Positions 46,675 to 56,863 are shown, counted from the stretch's first letter. The stretch is DNA of 64,000 bases from JABDIP01 sp965212545 (GCA_965212545.1 CBDBVB010000002.1:1-64000); one strand, 5' to 3'. Program-made: numbers and translations. The notes: generated from the letters alone by a model not told the origin.

Positions 46675-49600
46675 ATGCAGTCGCAGCCGGACACGAATGC
46701 CAACGGGCTGGCCAGGGATGACCGCTGGCAGTTCTGGGTCGATCGCGGGGGCACATTCACCGACATCGTAGCGCGCCGGCCCGATGGCGGTCTGGCAACC
46801 CACAAGCTCTTGTCGGAGAATCCGGAGCGATATCGCGACGCCGCCATACAGGGCATTCGCGACCTGCTCGGCGTGGCGCCGGGCGAGCCCATTCCGACCG
46901 ACCGTATCGAGGCGGTGAAGATGGGCACCACTGTTGCCACCAACGCCTTGCTGGAGCGCAAGGGCGACCGCACGCTGCTATTGGTCAATGAGGGATTCCG
47001 CGACGCGTTGAGGATCGCCTATCAGGCGCGGCCACGGCTGTTCGACCGCAATATCCTGCTTCCCGAGCTGCTGTACGAGCGGGTCGTCGAGGTGCCGGGC
47101 CGTATGACGACCGAGGGCGAGGAGCTGGTGCCGGTCGATCTGGCCGCAGCGCGGTCAGGGCTGGAAGCGGCCTTCCGGGACGGCATCCGCGCCTGTGCCA
47201 TCGCCTTCATGCACAGCTACCGTTATCCCGGCCACGAGCAGGCGGTGGCCGAGTTGGCCCGCGAGATCGGTTTCACCCAGGTGTCCGCCTCGCATGCGGT
47301 CAGCCCGCTGATCAAGCTTGTCGGGCGCGGCGACACCGCCGTCGTCGATGCCTATCTGTCGCCGATCCTGCGTCGCTATGTCGACCAGGTGGCCGGCGAG
47401 CTGGGCGGCGTCAGGCTGATGTTCATGCAATCCAATGGAGGGCTCACCGACGCCCGGCTGTTCCAGGGCAAGGACAGTATCCTGTCCGGCCCGGCCGGCG
47501 GCATCGTCGGCGCGGCCAGGGTCGCCGGGATGGCGGGGTTCGACCACATCATCGGATTCGACATGGGCGGGACGTCGACCGACGTCACCCACTACGCCGG
47601 CACCTATGAGCGGGCCTTCGAGACCCATGTGGCGGGCGTGCGCATGCGCGCGCCGATGATGAAGATCCACACGGTGGCGGCCGGCGGCGGCTCGATTCTG
47701 AAGTTCGACGGCGCCAAGTACCGGGTCGGACCCGAGAGCGCCGGAGCCAATCCCGGCCCCGCCTGCTACCGCCGCGGCGGACCGCTCACTGTCACCGACT
47801 GCAATGTGATGCTGGGCAAGCTGCAGCCGGACTGCTTTCCAAGCGTTTTCGGCCCCGGCGGTGATGAGCCCCTCGATGCGGCGGCCGTCCGCCGGGCCTT
47901 CACGGCTCTGGCGGAGGAGATTTCGGCAGCGACCGGCGACCGGCGTTCACCGGTTGAAGTTGCGGATGGCTTCCTGCGTATCGCCGTCGACAACATGGCC
48001 AACGCCATCAAGCGTGTGTCGATCGAGCGCGGCCATGACGTGACCGCCTATACGCTGGTCTGCTTTGGCGGCGCCGGCGGACAACATGCCTGCCTGGTCG
48101 CAGATGCGCTGGGCATGAAGCGCGTCCATATCCATCCGTTCGCCGGCGTCCTGTCGGCCTACGGTATGGGGCTGGCCGATATCCGGGCCATGCGCGAGCG
48201 CACGGTGGAGGCGCCGCTGGCCAGCGGTCTGGACGCGGCCGGCATGGCGCTGGACGCCATGGAGCGCGAGGCGGCTGACGAGCTTGCGTCGCAAGGCGTA
48301 GACGATCACCGGAGTTTCCGGCGACTGCACATCAAATATCGCGGCACCGACACCGCGCTCGCCGTACCGTATTCTGGTCCGGAGGAGGCGATAGCCGCCT
48401 TCGAGGCCGATCATCGCGCCCAGTTCGGCTTCGTGATGGCCAACCGGGACCACATCATCGATTCGGTATCGGTCGAGTTGGTGGGCGGCGGCGCCGAGGT
48501 CGAGGACCAGCCGGTCGATGCGACCGGACAGACGGACGAACCAGATGCGCTGGCGACGGTCGAGGCATTCCTGGCGGGCGAGACCCATTCCACGCCGATC
48601 CATGACCGGGAGAAGCTGGGTCCCGGCATTTCGGTCGACGGCCCGGCGATCTTGAAGGAGGCCAACGCCACAACGGTTATCGAGCCGGGATGGCGGGCCA
48701 CGGTCACGGAACTGGATCATCTGGTGATGACCCGGGTTGTGCCGCTGCCCAGCCGCGTCGCGGTCGGCACCACGGTCGATCCGGTCATGCTGGAGGTGTT
48801 CAACAACCTGTTCATGTCGATCGCCGAGCAGATGGGCACCGCGCTGCAGAACACCGCCTATTCGGTCAATATCAAGGAGCGGCTGGATTTCTCCTGCGCC
48901 GTCTTTGACCGCGCCGGCTATCTGGTGGCCAATGCGCCGCATATGCCGGTCCATCTCGGATCCATGGGGGTGACCGTACGCCATGTCATCGAGCAGCGCG
49001 AAGGGCGTATGTCTCCAGGCGACGTGTACGCAGTCAACGACCCGTACAATGGCGGTACGCATCTGCCGGACATAACCGTGATCACGCCGGTGTTCGATCA
49101 GGCGGGCAGCACGGTCCTGTTCTATCTCGCCAGTCGCGGCCACCATGCCGATGTCGGCGGGCTGACACCGGGTTCGATGCCGCCGGACAGCCGGACCATT
49201 GAAGAAGAAGGTGTGTTGTTCGACGATTTCCTGCTGGTCGAGGGGGGGAGTTTCCAGGAAGAGTCCCTGGCCGCGCAGCTGCGCAGCGGCCGATATCCGG
49301 CCCGCAATATCGAGCAAAATACCGGTGATCTGAAAGCGCAGATGGCCGCGAACGAAAAGGGCGTCCAAGAGTTGCGGCGGATGGTCGAGACGTTCGGCCT
49401 CGATGTGGTGCACGCCTATATGGGCCATGTCCGCGACAATGCCGAGGAACAGGTCCGCCGCGTACTTGACGTGCTCAAACCAGGGCGGTTCGAGTATCCA
49501 CTGGACAACGGCGCCTGCATCAAGGTCGACATCCGTGTCGACCGGGCGTCACGTTCGGCGGAGATCGATTTCGCCGGCACCTCGTCGCAGCTCGACAACA

Positions 49601-50307
49601 ATTTCAATGCCCCCTCGGCGGTTGTACGTGCGGCCGTACTGTACGTATTTCGTACGCTAGTCGATGACGAAATCCCGTTGAACGATGGCTGCCTCGTACC
49701 ATTGAAGATCCTCGTGCCGGCGGGCTCAATGCTCAGTCCCCTGCCCCCCGGCGCTGTCGTCGCCGGAAATGTGGAGACTTCGCAATCGGTCACCGATGCG
49801 CTCTATGGCGCCCTTGGGGTCTTGGCGGCGTCCCAGGGCACGATGAACAACTTCACCTTCGGCAATGCCCGCCACCAATACTACGAGACGATCTGCGGCG
49901 GCGCGGGGGCCGGCCCGGATTTCGACGGCGTGTCCGGTGTGCACACCCATATGACCAATTCCCGGCTGACCGACCCGGAAGTTCTGGAGTTGCGGTTCCC
50001 GGTGCTGTTGGAAAGCTTCGGCCTGCGGCCCGGCAGCGGCGGCGCCGGCCGCCACAGGGGCGGCGACGGCACCACTCGGCGGGTGCGGTTCCGCGAGGAG
50101 ATGACGGCGGCGATCCTGGCCAACCACCGGATCGTGGCGCCGTTCGGCGCGGCCGGCGGCGAGCCGGGCCAGGTCGGCCGCTGTTGGGTCGAACGGACGA
50201 CCGGCGAGCGTGTGGAACTTGCCAGCACCGACAAGATCGAGATGGCGCCGGGCGACGTCTTCGTGATCGAGACGCCGGGCGGCGGTGGGTACGGTACGAC
50301 CGGCTGA
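46675..50307 (+). CDS. oplAH: 5-oxoprolinase (ATP-hydrolysing), fused HyuA/HyuB type
   Basis: 1210 residues covering both halves of the hydantoinase/oxoprolinase family. The HyuA-like half starts with WVDRGGTFTDIVARRPDG (GGTFTD at 25-30), then MGTTVATNALLERKG, DMGGTSTDV and GGGGSI-like GGGSILKFDG. The HyuB-like half begins near residue 700 (DPVMLEVFNNLFMSIAEQMG), with NDPYNGGTHLPDITVI and GGGGYGTTG at the end. The fused form cleaves 5-oxo-L-proline to glutamate with ATP; other lactams are possible. ATG 46675 follows GGGAGAG. Direct repeats GACCAA at 46602 and 46616 lie upstream. Confidence 0.92.
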   Translation: MQSQPDTNANGLARDDRWQFWVDRGGTFTDIVARRPDGGLATHKLLSENPERYRDAAIQGIRDLLGVAPGEPIPTDRIEAVKMGTTVATNALLERKGDRTLLLVNEGFRDALRIAYQARPRLFDRNILLPELLYERVVEVPGRMTTEGEELVPVDLAAARSGLEAAFRDGIRACAIAFMHSYRYPGHEQAVAELAREIGFTQVSASHAVSPLIKLVGRGDTAVVDAYLSPILRRYVDQVAGELGGVRLMFMQSNGGLTDARLFQGKDSILSGPAGGIVGAARVAGMAGFDHIIGFDMGGTSTDVTHYAGTYERAFETHVAGVRMRAPMMKIHTVAAGGGSILKFDGAKYRVGPESAGANPGPACYRRGGPLTVTDCNVMLGKLQPDCFPSVFGPGGDEPLDAAAVRRAFTALAEEISAATGDRRSPVEVADGFLRIAVDNMANAIKRVSIERGHDVTAYTLVCFGGAGGQHACLVADALGMKRVHIHPFAGVLSAYGMGLADIRAMRERTVEAPLASGLDAAGMALDAMEREAADELASQGVDDHRSFRRLHIKYRGTDTALAVPYSGPEEAIAAFEADHRAQFGFVMANRDHIIDSVSVELVGGGAEVEDQPVDATGQTDEPDALATVEAFLAGETHSTPIHDREKLGPGISVDGPAILKEANATTVIEPGWRATVTELDHLVMTRVVPLPSRVAVGTTVDPVMLEVFNNLFMSIAEQMGTALQNTAYSVNIKERLDFSCAVFDRAGYLVANAPHMPVHLGSMGVTVRHVIEQREGRMSPGDVYAVNDPYNGGTHLPDITVITPVFDQAGSTVLFYLASRGHHADVGGLTPGSMPPDSRTIEEEGVLFDDFLLVEGGSFQEESLAAQLRSGRYPARNIEQNTGDLKAQMAANEKGVQELRRMVETFGLDVVHAYMGHVRDNAEEQVRRVLDVLKPGRFEYPLDNGACIKVDIRVDRASRSAEIDFAGTSSQLDNNFNAPSAVVRAAVLYVFRTLVDDEIPLNDGCLVPLKILVPAGSMLSPLPPGAVVAGNVETSQSVTDALYGALGVLAASQGTMNNFTFGNARHQYYETICGGAGAGPDFDGVSGVHTHMTNSRLTDPEVLELRFPVLLESFGLRPGSGGAGRHRGGDGTTRRVRFREEMTAAILANHRIVAPFGAAGGEPGQVGRCWVERTTGERVELASTDKIEMAPGDVFVIETPGGGGYGTTG

Positions 50308-50352
50308 TCCTGTGAGCCGTCGATAGTCGGCCGGATTGACCTCTGGCGGTCG

Positions 50353-51150
50353 ATGGCGGGGGGGCGTAGGGTCGCGCCGAGACGAATTCCCGTTCGCAGG
50401 CGCAGTGGAGAGCGTCGTTTGACTCGGACCCTGTCGACCCTGCTGTTGGGTGCCGTCGGGCTGGCAATCGTTGCTGGCGTCGCTTGGTTGATTCGCACCG
50501 ATGCACAGGCCGTCCTGCTTGAATTGCTGGGCTGGATCGAGGGCCTTGGCCCCCTGGGCCCCGCTATCCTGATCCTTCTGGAGACCGTGACGGTGGTCTT
50601 CGTGCTGCCCGGCATCGTGCTGACCCTGGGCGGCGGATACCTGTTCGGCTTTGTGGCCGGTACGCTCTACATGATGATCGGCACCACTCTGGGCGCCACG
50701 CTCGCCTTCCTGATCGCGCGCTGGTGCTTCGGCGAGCAGATGCGTCGCTATGTCCTGGAGCACCCGAAGCTCGGCCTGATCAGCGACGAATTCACGCCGG
50801 AAGGCTGGAAGATCGTGCTGCTGACGCGGTTGATCCCGCTATTTCCATACAAGCTCTCGAACTACTTCTTCGGATTGATCGGATTCCGGCTTTGGCATTT
50901 CGTGCTGGGTACCGTGATCGGCCTGCTGCCGATCACCATGGTCCTGGTCTATGCCGGGTCGCTGGCCCACGATCTGACTACGCTGGGGGTCGATACCGCT
51001 GCGCGGTCGCCTCTTGTCTGGGCGCTTTATGTCGCCGGGCTGGTCGCCGCGATCGTCGCTGTCGCCTACATCACCCGCCACGCCCGCCGCGCGCTGGACC
51101 GCTATCGGCCAGTTGAGTCACAGAATATTAGTCCGGCGCATCCAGATTGA
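50353..51150 (+). CDS. TVP38/TMEM64 (DedA-superfamily) membrane protein
   Basis: 265 residues, about six membrane segments. The SNARE-associated/VTT core is clear: VFVLPGIVLTLGGGYLFG, GTTLGATLAFLIARW, and LLTRLIPLFPYKLSNYFFG with the conserved Arg and Pro. This superfamily is linked to lipid scrambling and flipping. ATG 50353 is taken; a TTG near 50419 would remove a basic stretch. It lies 45 bases after the oxoprolinase stop. Confidence 0.87.
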   Translation: MAGGRRVAPRRIPVRRRSGERRLTRTLSTLLLGAVGLAIVAGVAWLIRTDAQAVLLELLGWIEGLGPLGPAILILLETVTVVFVLPGIVLTLGGGYLFGFVAGTLYMMIGTTLGATLAFLIARWCFGEQMRRYVLEHPKLGLISDEFTPEGWKIVLLTRLIPLFPYKLSNYFFGLIGFRLWHFVLGTVIGLLPITMVLVYAGSLAHDLTTLGVDTAARSPLVWALYVAGLVAAIVAVAYITRHARRALDRYRPVESQNISPAHPD

Positions 51151-51178
51151 GCGCTCCTTGGTATTAGGAGCAGGTCCG

Positions 51179-51826
51179 TTGCATTGGGATGACATCGTCC
51201 GACATTGGCAGGCAACGCTCGAGGCTGTTGAGCGCCTGGGCGGACTCACCGAGAAACTGATCGTTGAGGTCCCCGCCACCGAAGCCGAGGTTTTAGCGGT
51301 CGAATCCCGACTCGGCCTGAGATTGCCGGCCTCGTTCCGAGAAACGCTGCTCACGTCCTCGAGGGCGGTCGACCTTTTTTGGCAGTTGCCTCATCAGAAG
51401 TTGCTCGGAGACTCTTTCGAGGATCTCATCTACGGCGTTTTCCGTTGGTCGCTGTCCGAGATTTCTGAGATCGAGGCTAGCAAGCAGGGGTGGATCACTG
51501 AGACCTTTCCGAGTTGGGGCGATGCCGAGGATGAAACGCGCTGGGATGACACGTTCGCATTCCATACGACCCGTTGCGGCGACTTCCTGGCGATCGATCT
51601 CTCCCGACCCGGTGAAGAGCCGGTGATCTACCTCAGCCATGACGACGACACTTACAATCGGTGCAAACTCGGAAAGGACTTTCAGGACTTTCTGAACCGT
51701 ACGGCACCGCTAGGGTCTCCCGGCGGAGAATGTTGGCAGTGGGCACCCTTTCTGCACTCGGACCATGACTACATCGATCCGAATTGCCAGAACGCGGTGG
51801 AATGGAAACGGGTGCTTGGGCTGTAA
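51179..51826 (+). CDS. SMI1/KNR4 (SUKH) family protein
   Basis: About 215 residues with the SUKH features: HWQATLEAVERLGGL, EVLAVESRLGLRLPASFRETLL (the conserved E-x-x-L-G-x-x-LP-x-x-F), WQWAPF and the aspartate-rich YLSHDDDTYN. Bacterial SUKH proteins often act as immunity proteins against polymorphic toxins, but no toxin gene is adjacent. The start is uncertain: TTG 51179 has AGGAG eight bases before, whereas longer forms would overlap the TVP38 gene. Confidence 0.75.
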   Translation: MHWDDIVRHWQATLEAVERLGGLTEKLIVEVPATEAEVLAVESRLGLRLPASFRETLLTSSRAVDLFWQLPHQKLLGDSFEDLIYGVFRWSLSEISEIEASKQGWITETFPSWGDAEDETRWDDTFAFHTTRCGDFLAIDLSRPGEEPVIYLSHDDDTYNRCKLGKDFQDFLNRTAPLGSPGGECWQWAPFLHSDHDYIDPNCQNAVEWKRVLGL

Positions 51827-51922
51827 GCCCGGATGGGGCCGGTCGCCCGCCTTGTCCGTGATCCGGGCGCCGGATAGAGTCGTGCTCGGCGGTACCATCA
51901 ATTCTTATCGGAGCAACGAAGC

Positions 51923-53323
51923 ATGGTGGTGAAGGCCGCAGCCCGCAAGGCGCCGGCGAACCAGAAATTGATCGATGAGTTGCGTGCGCTGCTCGGCGAC
52001 CGGCTGAGCACGAACGCGGCCATTCTGGACCGGCACGGCAAGGACGAATCCTATCATCCGACCATTGCGCCCGACGCGGTCGCCTTTGCCGAGAGCACCG
52101 ACGAGGTCGCGGAGATCGTCAAGCTCTGCGCCGCACATCATGCGCCGATCATCCCGTTCGGCACCGGGACCTCGCTGGAGGGCGGCATCGCCGCGCTGAC
52201 CGGCGGGATCAGCATCGATCTGAGCGGTATGAACCAGGTCGTGCGGGTTTCGGCCGAGGATCTGGATTGCACGGTCCAGGCCGGCGTGACCCGAAAACAG
52301 CTCAACGAGTATCTGCGCGACACCGGCCTGTTCTTTCCCATCGATCCCGGGGCCGATGCCTCGATCGGCGGCATGACCGCGACCCGCGCCTCGGGCACCA
52401 ACGCCGTGCGCTATGGCACCATGCGCGAGGCGGTCCTGGGGATGACGGTCGTGATGGCCGATGGCCGTATCGTGCGGACTGGAACGAGGGCGCGGAAATC
52501 GGCCGCCGGTTACGACCTGACCCGGCTGATGGTCGGATCGGAAGGGACGCTTGGCGTCATCACGGAAGTGACATTGCGGCTGCATGGCATTCCGGAGGCG
52601 ATTTCCGCCGCCGTATGTCCGTTCCCCAGCGTAGCGGATGCGGTCAACACGGTGATCCTGACGATCCAGTCCGGAATCCCCGTGGCCCGGATCGAGTTGC
52701 TGGATGCGGTCCAGATGGGCGCGTGCAACGCTTTCTCCAAGCTTGACTATGCGGTTGCGCCGACCCTGTTCTTCGAATTCCACGGCACCGAGCGCTCGGT
52801 CGCCGAGCAAGCCGAACAGGTCGGCGCTATCGCGGGTGAATTCGGCGGCAGCGATTTCCGCTGGGCAACCCGCCAGGAGGACCGCTCGAAGCTCTGGCAG
52901 GCCAGGCACGACGCCTATTACGCCGCGCTCGCGCTCAGGCCCGGGGCGCAAGGCATGACGACGGATGTCTGCGTGCCGATCTCACGGTTGGCCGATTGCA
53001 TCGAGGAGACCCGGGCGGATAACGAGGCGGCCGGAGTGCTGGCGCCCATGGTCGGCCATGTCGGCGACGGCAATTTCCATCTGGTCTATGTAATCGACGC
53101 CGACGATCCGACGGAGGTCAAGGCAGCTGACGAACTGCATGAGCGCATGGTGCTGCGGGCGTTGGCGATGGGCGGCACCTGCACCGGCGAGCACGGCGTC
53201 GGATACGGAAAGATGCGGTTCCTGGAGGCGGAACACGGCGAGGCGGTGTCCCTGATGCGGCAGGTCAAGCAGGCGCTGGACCCGTACAATCTGATGAATC
53301 CGGGCAAGGTGATCCGAGTCTGA
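51923..53323 (+). CDS. FAD-linked oxidase, D-lactate dehydrogenase/GlcD type
   Basis: 466 residues of the VAO flavoprotein family. FAD-binding half: PIIPFGTGTSLEGGIAAL, DPGADASIGGMTATRASGTNA and VGSEGTLGVITEVTL. C-terminal half: WQARHDAYYAAL, DVCVPISRLADCI, GHVGDGNFHLVY and GGTCTGEHGVGYGKM. It oxidises a 2-hydroxy acid, probably D-lactate, passing electrons to cytochrome c or quinone. No glcE or glcF partner is adjacent, which favours the single-subunit D-lactate dehydrogenase type. ATG 51923. Confidence 0.88.
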   Translation: MVVKAAARKAPANQKLIDELRALLGDRLSTNAAILDRHGKDESYHPTIAPDAVAFAESTDEVAEIVKLCAAHHAPIIPFGTGTSLEGGIAALTGGISIDLSGMNQVVRVSAEDLDCTVQAGVTRKQLNEYLRDTGLFFPIDPGADASIGGMTATRASGTNAVRYGTMREAVLGMTVVMADGRIVRTGTRARKSAAGYDLTRLMVGSEGTLGVITEVTLRLHGIPEAISAAVCPFPSVADAVNTVILTIQSGIPVARIELLDAVQMGACNAFSKLDYAVAPTLFFEFHGTERSVAEQAEQVGAIAGEFGGSDFRWATRQEDRSKLWQARHDAYYAALALRPGAQGMTTDVCVPISRLADCIEETRADNEAAGVLAPMVGHVGDGNFHLVYVIDADDPTEVKAADELHERMVLRALAMGGTCTGEHGVGYGKMRFLEAEHGEAVSLMRQVKQALDPYNLMNPGKVIRV

Positions 53324-53347
53324 CGGGATCCCGTGACGGTCGGCGCG

Positions 53348-53530
53348 TCAGTCCTGATCCTCGATCAGATGGCTGTCCAGTTTCTGGTCGTCTTGTTTGG
53401 CAGTCGCGGCGTCCCGGGCTCGCTCGCCCTTCTTGCGGCCGTGCTTCTTCCGATTGAGAGCCGCCTGTTTTTCCTTCTCGGTGCGCTGTCGCCGCTTGCG
53501 CTCCCGGTTCAGGTTGATTACCTCACCCAT
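53348..53530 (-). CDS. DUF4169 small protein
   Basis: 60 residues, highly charged. The N-terminus MGEVINLNRERKRRQRTEKE and AALNRKKHGRKKGER match the DUF4169 pattern found across alphaproteobacteria. Function unknown; the basic helical composition suggests nucleic-acid contact, which is inference. Antisense-convergent to the flavoprotein gene, 25 bases after its stop. Confidence 0.8.
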   Translation of the reverse strand: MGEVINLNRERKRRQRTEKEKQAALNRKKHGRKKGERARDAATAKQDDQKLDSHLIEDQD

Positions 53531-53624
53531 CGGTGCCGCTCCTATCGGCCAGTACGGACTGGTCTTCGCCGAGATGCTGTCGGTTGGTTTGCGCCCGACG
53601 ACAGCGCCAACTAGCTTAGAGCAA

Positions 53625-53668
53625 CAGGCCGGGCGCTAGAAACGGGTAAGTCCCGCTGGCGCCCCTGG
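53625..53668. other. Hairpin in the leader of the AsmA gene
   Basis: GGGCGCTAG (53631-53639) and CTGGCGCCC (53656-53664) pair with one wobble, extended outward by CAGG and CCTG. It lies 24 bases before the GTG start. It could be a leader structure or a terminator of upstream transcription; no T run follows. Confidence 0.4.
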
Positions 53669-53691
53669 CACCGGCAGAATGCTGGAGCACC

Positions 53692-56600
53692 GTGAAGAAA
53701 CCCATAATTCTGCTGTTCCTGCTCGTCATCCTGGCCGTCGCCGCCGTGCTCGTCGGTCCCGGATTGGTGGATTGGGACCGATACAAGGACCAGGTCACCG
53801 CGCGCATTGGTGCTGCAACCGGTCTCCGCGTGGCGATCGACGGCGGCATGGATCTGACCTTGTTGCCGCGACCGACGTTCAAGGCGGGCGGTGTGCGAAT
53901 AGCCGATTTGTCGAATGTCGTCACGCCGGACATGGCGCGTGTCGATGCGCTCGAGGTCCAGGTCGCCCTGATGCCGCTGCTGGGTGGCGACATCCAGGTT
54001 CAGCGCGTGGCGTTGCTGAAACCGTTCCTGATGTTGGAGACGCGGCCCGATGGTCGGTCGAACTGGTCGCTGGGCGGCGACGGCACCGTCCCGTCTTCGG
54101 TGCGGCTGGAGCGCGTCAACATTCAGGACGGCGTGCTGGTCTGGCGCGATGAACGGCACGATCATGAAGAGCGAATCGAGGACATTGACATAAGCCTGTC
54201 GGCCGCAAGCCTGAGCGGCCCGATGCAGGTCATCGGAAATGCAACGGTGGGTGGGCTGCCACTGACCCTGGACCTGTCGGCCGGACGGGTAACGGCCGCC
54301 GGTGCCCTGCCGATGGGGCTGACGCTGGGACTGCAAGGTGCCGAGGGTGCAGTCCGCCTGGACGGCATCGCCAGTCTGGAAAACGGATTCCAGGGTGTCG
54401 TCTCGGGGGAAACCGACTCTTTGGGCGCTGTGATGCGGCGCATCTGGCCCGAGCGCCGCTTGCCGTCCTCCATTGATCAACCACTTGTGCTTGAGGCATC
54501 CATTCGGTCGGGCGGCGAGTCCGTTCAACTGACCGGGTTGACGGCGAATTTCGGCGATAGCAGCGCCGCCGGGACCATCGACGTTCGATTGTCGCGCCAA
54601 CCGCACTTCGATCTCGCCCTGGCGGTGAACCGCATCGATCTTGACAGCTGGGTTTCGGGGGACGGCAGTTCCGCGGCAGCCGCCACCAGCCTCCTGGCGA
54701 AGGTCACGGACCAGGTCGCCAATGGTCTGCTCCTCTCGACGGACGTCTCGGCGGACATCGACATCGCTGTCGATGCCATGACCCTCCGTGGCGCGCTCGT
54801 CCGGCAGGCCCGGCTGGAGGGGGTTCTCGATGACGGAACCCTGGCCGTGAGCCGCTTCACAGCGCAGCTGCCCGGCGGGTCGGATCTGGCGCTCGCCGGC
54901 ACCATCCGATCCGACGCCGGGGTGCCGCATTTCGATTTCGACGTGCAGGCCGCCGCCAATGACCTCCGCGGGGTGCTGGGCTGGATCGGCTATCAGGTCG
55001 GCGATGTGCCAAGCGCCCGGCTTCGCCGGTTTTCCGGGTCGGCAAGGGTGTCCGGGCGGCCGAACGAATACCAGGTCGCCGGATTCGACGTCGTCGTCGA
55101 TGGGACTCGCGCGACCGGCGGCCTGGCCTATGTCGATCGCGGCCGGCCCGGGGTCGGCTTGCGGCTGGAATTGTCGCGCATCAATCTGGACGCCTATCGG
55201 GCTACTGGCGAAGAAGGCTCGCTGGCCGCATTGGCGCGCGATCGGATTGTCGGTCTGATGGACGCATTCGACGCCAATCTGGATGTCACGGCCGCCGGCC
55301 TGACAGTCGACGGGCTGACGCTGCGCAACATCCGGCTGGACGCGACGGTCAATGGTGGCGCGATCACGCTCCGAGAGGCGGCAGTTGGTGACGCAGCCGG
55401 TGCGTCGCTATCGCTCAACGGATCGGTGGGCGTGCTCAATCCCCTGTCGGGAGCGGATGTCGGCTTCACCTTCGCGGCCTCCGACCTTGCACAGTTGCAG
55501 CGCGCAACCGGGATTGGCGGGCAAACGGCGCTCGAGCGGCTGGAAGTGCTGACATTGAGCGGCCGGCTGTCCGGGGGCGTGGATGCGCTGTCCATGCAGC
55601 TGCTGGCCGGCGTGGCAGGCGGTACAGTCGAGATTGGCGGCACTATCGCCCGGCCCTGGGCGGCGCCGGCCTTCGATCTGGCGGTGCGGGCCCGGCACCC
55701 GAATCTCAAGGATATGCTGGCCGTGTGGTCGCCGAATTATCGCCCGCTCGGCCCGCTTGGGCCCCTGGACCTGTTCGGCGAGGTTGTCGGTACGCCGGAC
55801 GGGATTGCGATCAACAGCCTCCAGGGAACGGTCGGGTCGGTGACTCTGGCGGGCCATTGTCGGCTGGCGAGCGGCAGCGACCGCCCGTTCGTGGAGGCGG
55901 TTCTCCGGACCAGCGAGTTGACCATCGACCCCTGGGTGGCGCGCTCATCCCGTGCCGGGGCCTGGTCGCCGCGACGCTGGTCGAACGAGGCGTTCGACAT
56001 CTCGGTCCTGACCCGGATCGATGGGTCGCTGGCACTCACTGCAACTGGACTGACCGCCGGTGGGTTTCGTCTGTCCGAGCCGGCCCTCGAGGCGCGTCTG
56101 ACCGATGGCACCCTGGAAGTTGCGGGGCTGAGCGGGAGCCTGTTCGGTGGCACGTTTGGCGCGTCCGGGCAGTTTGTTGCAGGCGATCCACACTCGACGG
56201 CGCAGCTATCGTTGGACCTGGTAACCGCCGACTTGGCTGATTCCCTGGAAGCGGCGGCCGGGATCGCCGAGATCAGCGGCACCCTGGATTTTGGGCTTGA
56301 GGCCGAGACAAGTGGCGGCAGCCTGGCGGATCTTGTCGGCAATCTCAACGGCAGCGGACTGGTCTCGGCTAGTGATGGGCAGGTGCGCGGCATCGACCTG
56401 GCGGCGGCGGCAACCGGGCTCGACGGCCTGACCGACCCGCTCGCATTCCTTGATCTGCAGCAACAGACCCTGACGGCCGGGTCCACGGCGTTCTCGGCGC
56501 TCAACGCCACCTTTGCCCTTACCGACGGCGTCGCCTTCACCGAGGATCTGCGTCTGGTCGGTCGGGATGGCGGCGCGACCGGCCGTGGGGTGTTCGATCT

Positions 56601-56838
56601 GTCGCGGTGGCAGATCGATGTGACGACCGAATTCGATCTGACCGGCATGCCGGACGCGCCGTCCTTCGCGGTGCGCCTGATCGGCCCGCCGGACGACCCG
56701 GAGCGCGTGTTACAAACCGCCGATCTCCAGGCCTTCATCGCCCGGCGCGCGGCCGAGGCGGTCACCCGCCGCTACCACGACGGTCGCGGCGGAGCGGAGC
56801 CGGAAAACCGGCCGCCGCCGTCACCACAAACGAACTAG
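53692..56838 (+). CDS. AsmA-family protein
   Basis: 1048 residues. One N-terminal membrane segment (PIILLFLLVILAVAAVLVGPG) is followed by the AsmA start LVDWDRYKDQVTARIGAATG and RPTFKAGGVRIADLS. Long beta-rich repeats continue to an AsmA C-terminal region with LVGNLNGSGLVSASDGQVRG near residue 895. This is the repeating beta-groove bridge fold thought to move phospholipids between membranes. The start is GTG 53692 with CTGGAG upstream. It ends with a short Arg/Pro-rich tail. Confidence 0.9.
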   Translation: MKKPIILLFLLVILAVAAVLVGPGLVDWDRYKDQVTARIGAATGLRVAIDGGMDLTLLPRPTFKAGGVRIADLSNVVTPDMARVDALEVQVALMPLLGGDIQVQRVALLKPFLMLETRPDGRSNWSLGGDGTVPSSVRLERVNIQDGVLVWRDERHDHEERIEDIDISLSAASLSGPMQVIGNATVGGLPLTLDLSAGRVTAAGALPMGLTLGLQGAEGAVRLDGIASLENGFQGVVSGETDSLGAVMRRIWPERRLPSSIDQPLVLEASIRSGGESVQLTGLTANFGDSSAAGTIDVRLSRQPHFDLALAVNRIDLDSWVSGDGSSAAAATSLLAKVTDQVANGLLLSTDVSADIDIAVDAMTLRGALVRQARLEGVLDDGTLAVSRFTAQLPGGSDLALAGTIRSDAGVPHFDFDVQAAANDLRGVLGWIGYQVGDVPSARLRRFSGSARVSGRPNEYQVAGFDVVVDGTRATGGLAYVDRGRPGVGLRLELSRINLDAYRATGEEGSLAALARDRIVGLMDAFDANLDVTAAGLTVDGLTLRNIRLDATVNGGAITLREAAVGDAAGASLSLNGSVGVLNPLSGADVGFTFAASDLAQLQRATGIGGQTALERLEVLTLSGRLSGGVDALSMQLLAGVAGGTVEIGGTIARPWAAPAFDLAVRARHPNLKDMLAVWSPNYRPLGPLGPLDLFGEVVGTPDGIAINSLQGTVGSVTLAGHCRLASGSDRPFVEAVLRTSELTIDPWVARSSRAGAWSPRRWSNEAFDISVLTRIDGSLALTATGLTAGGFRLSEPALEARLTDGTLEVAGLSGSLFGGTFGASGQFVAGDPHSTAQLSLDLVTADLADSLEAAAGIAEISGTLDFGLEAETSGGSLADLVGNLNGSGLVSASDGQVRGIDLAAAATGLDGLTDPLAFLDLQQQTLTAGSTAFSALNATFALTDGVAFTEDLRLVGRDGGATGRGVFDLSRWQIDVTTEFDLTGMPDAPSFAVRLIGPPDDPERVLQTADLQAFIARRAAEAVTRRYHDGRGGAEPENRPPPSPQTN

Positions 56839-56863
56839 TCAGCGCCGGTGAGGACCTGCGCCC

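Noticed and set aside
49620..49665. Four GTAC tetramers within about 40 bases inside the oxoprolinase gene
   Set aside because: They fall in ordinary Val, Tyr and Arg codons of a conserved segment; no regular spacing or matching element elsewhere.
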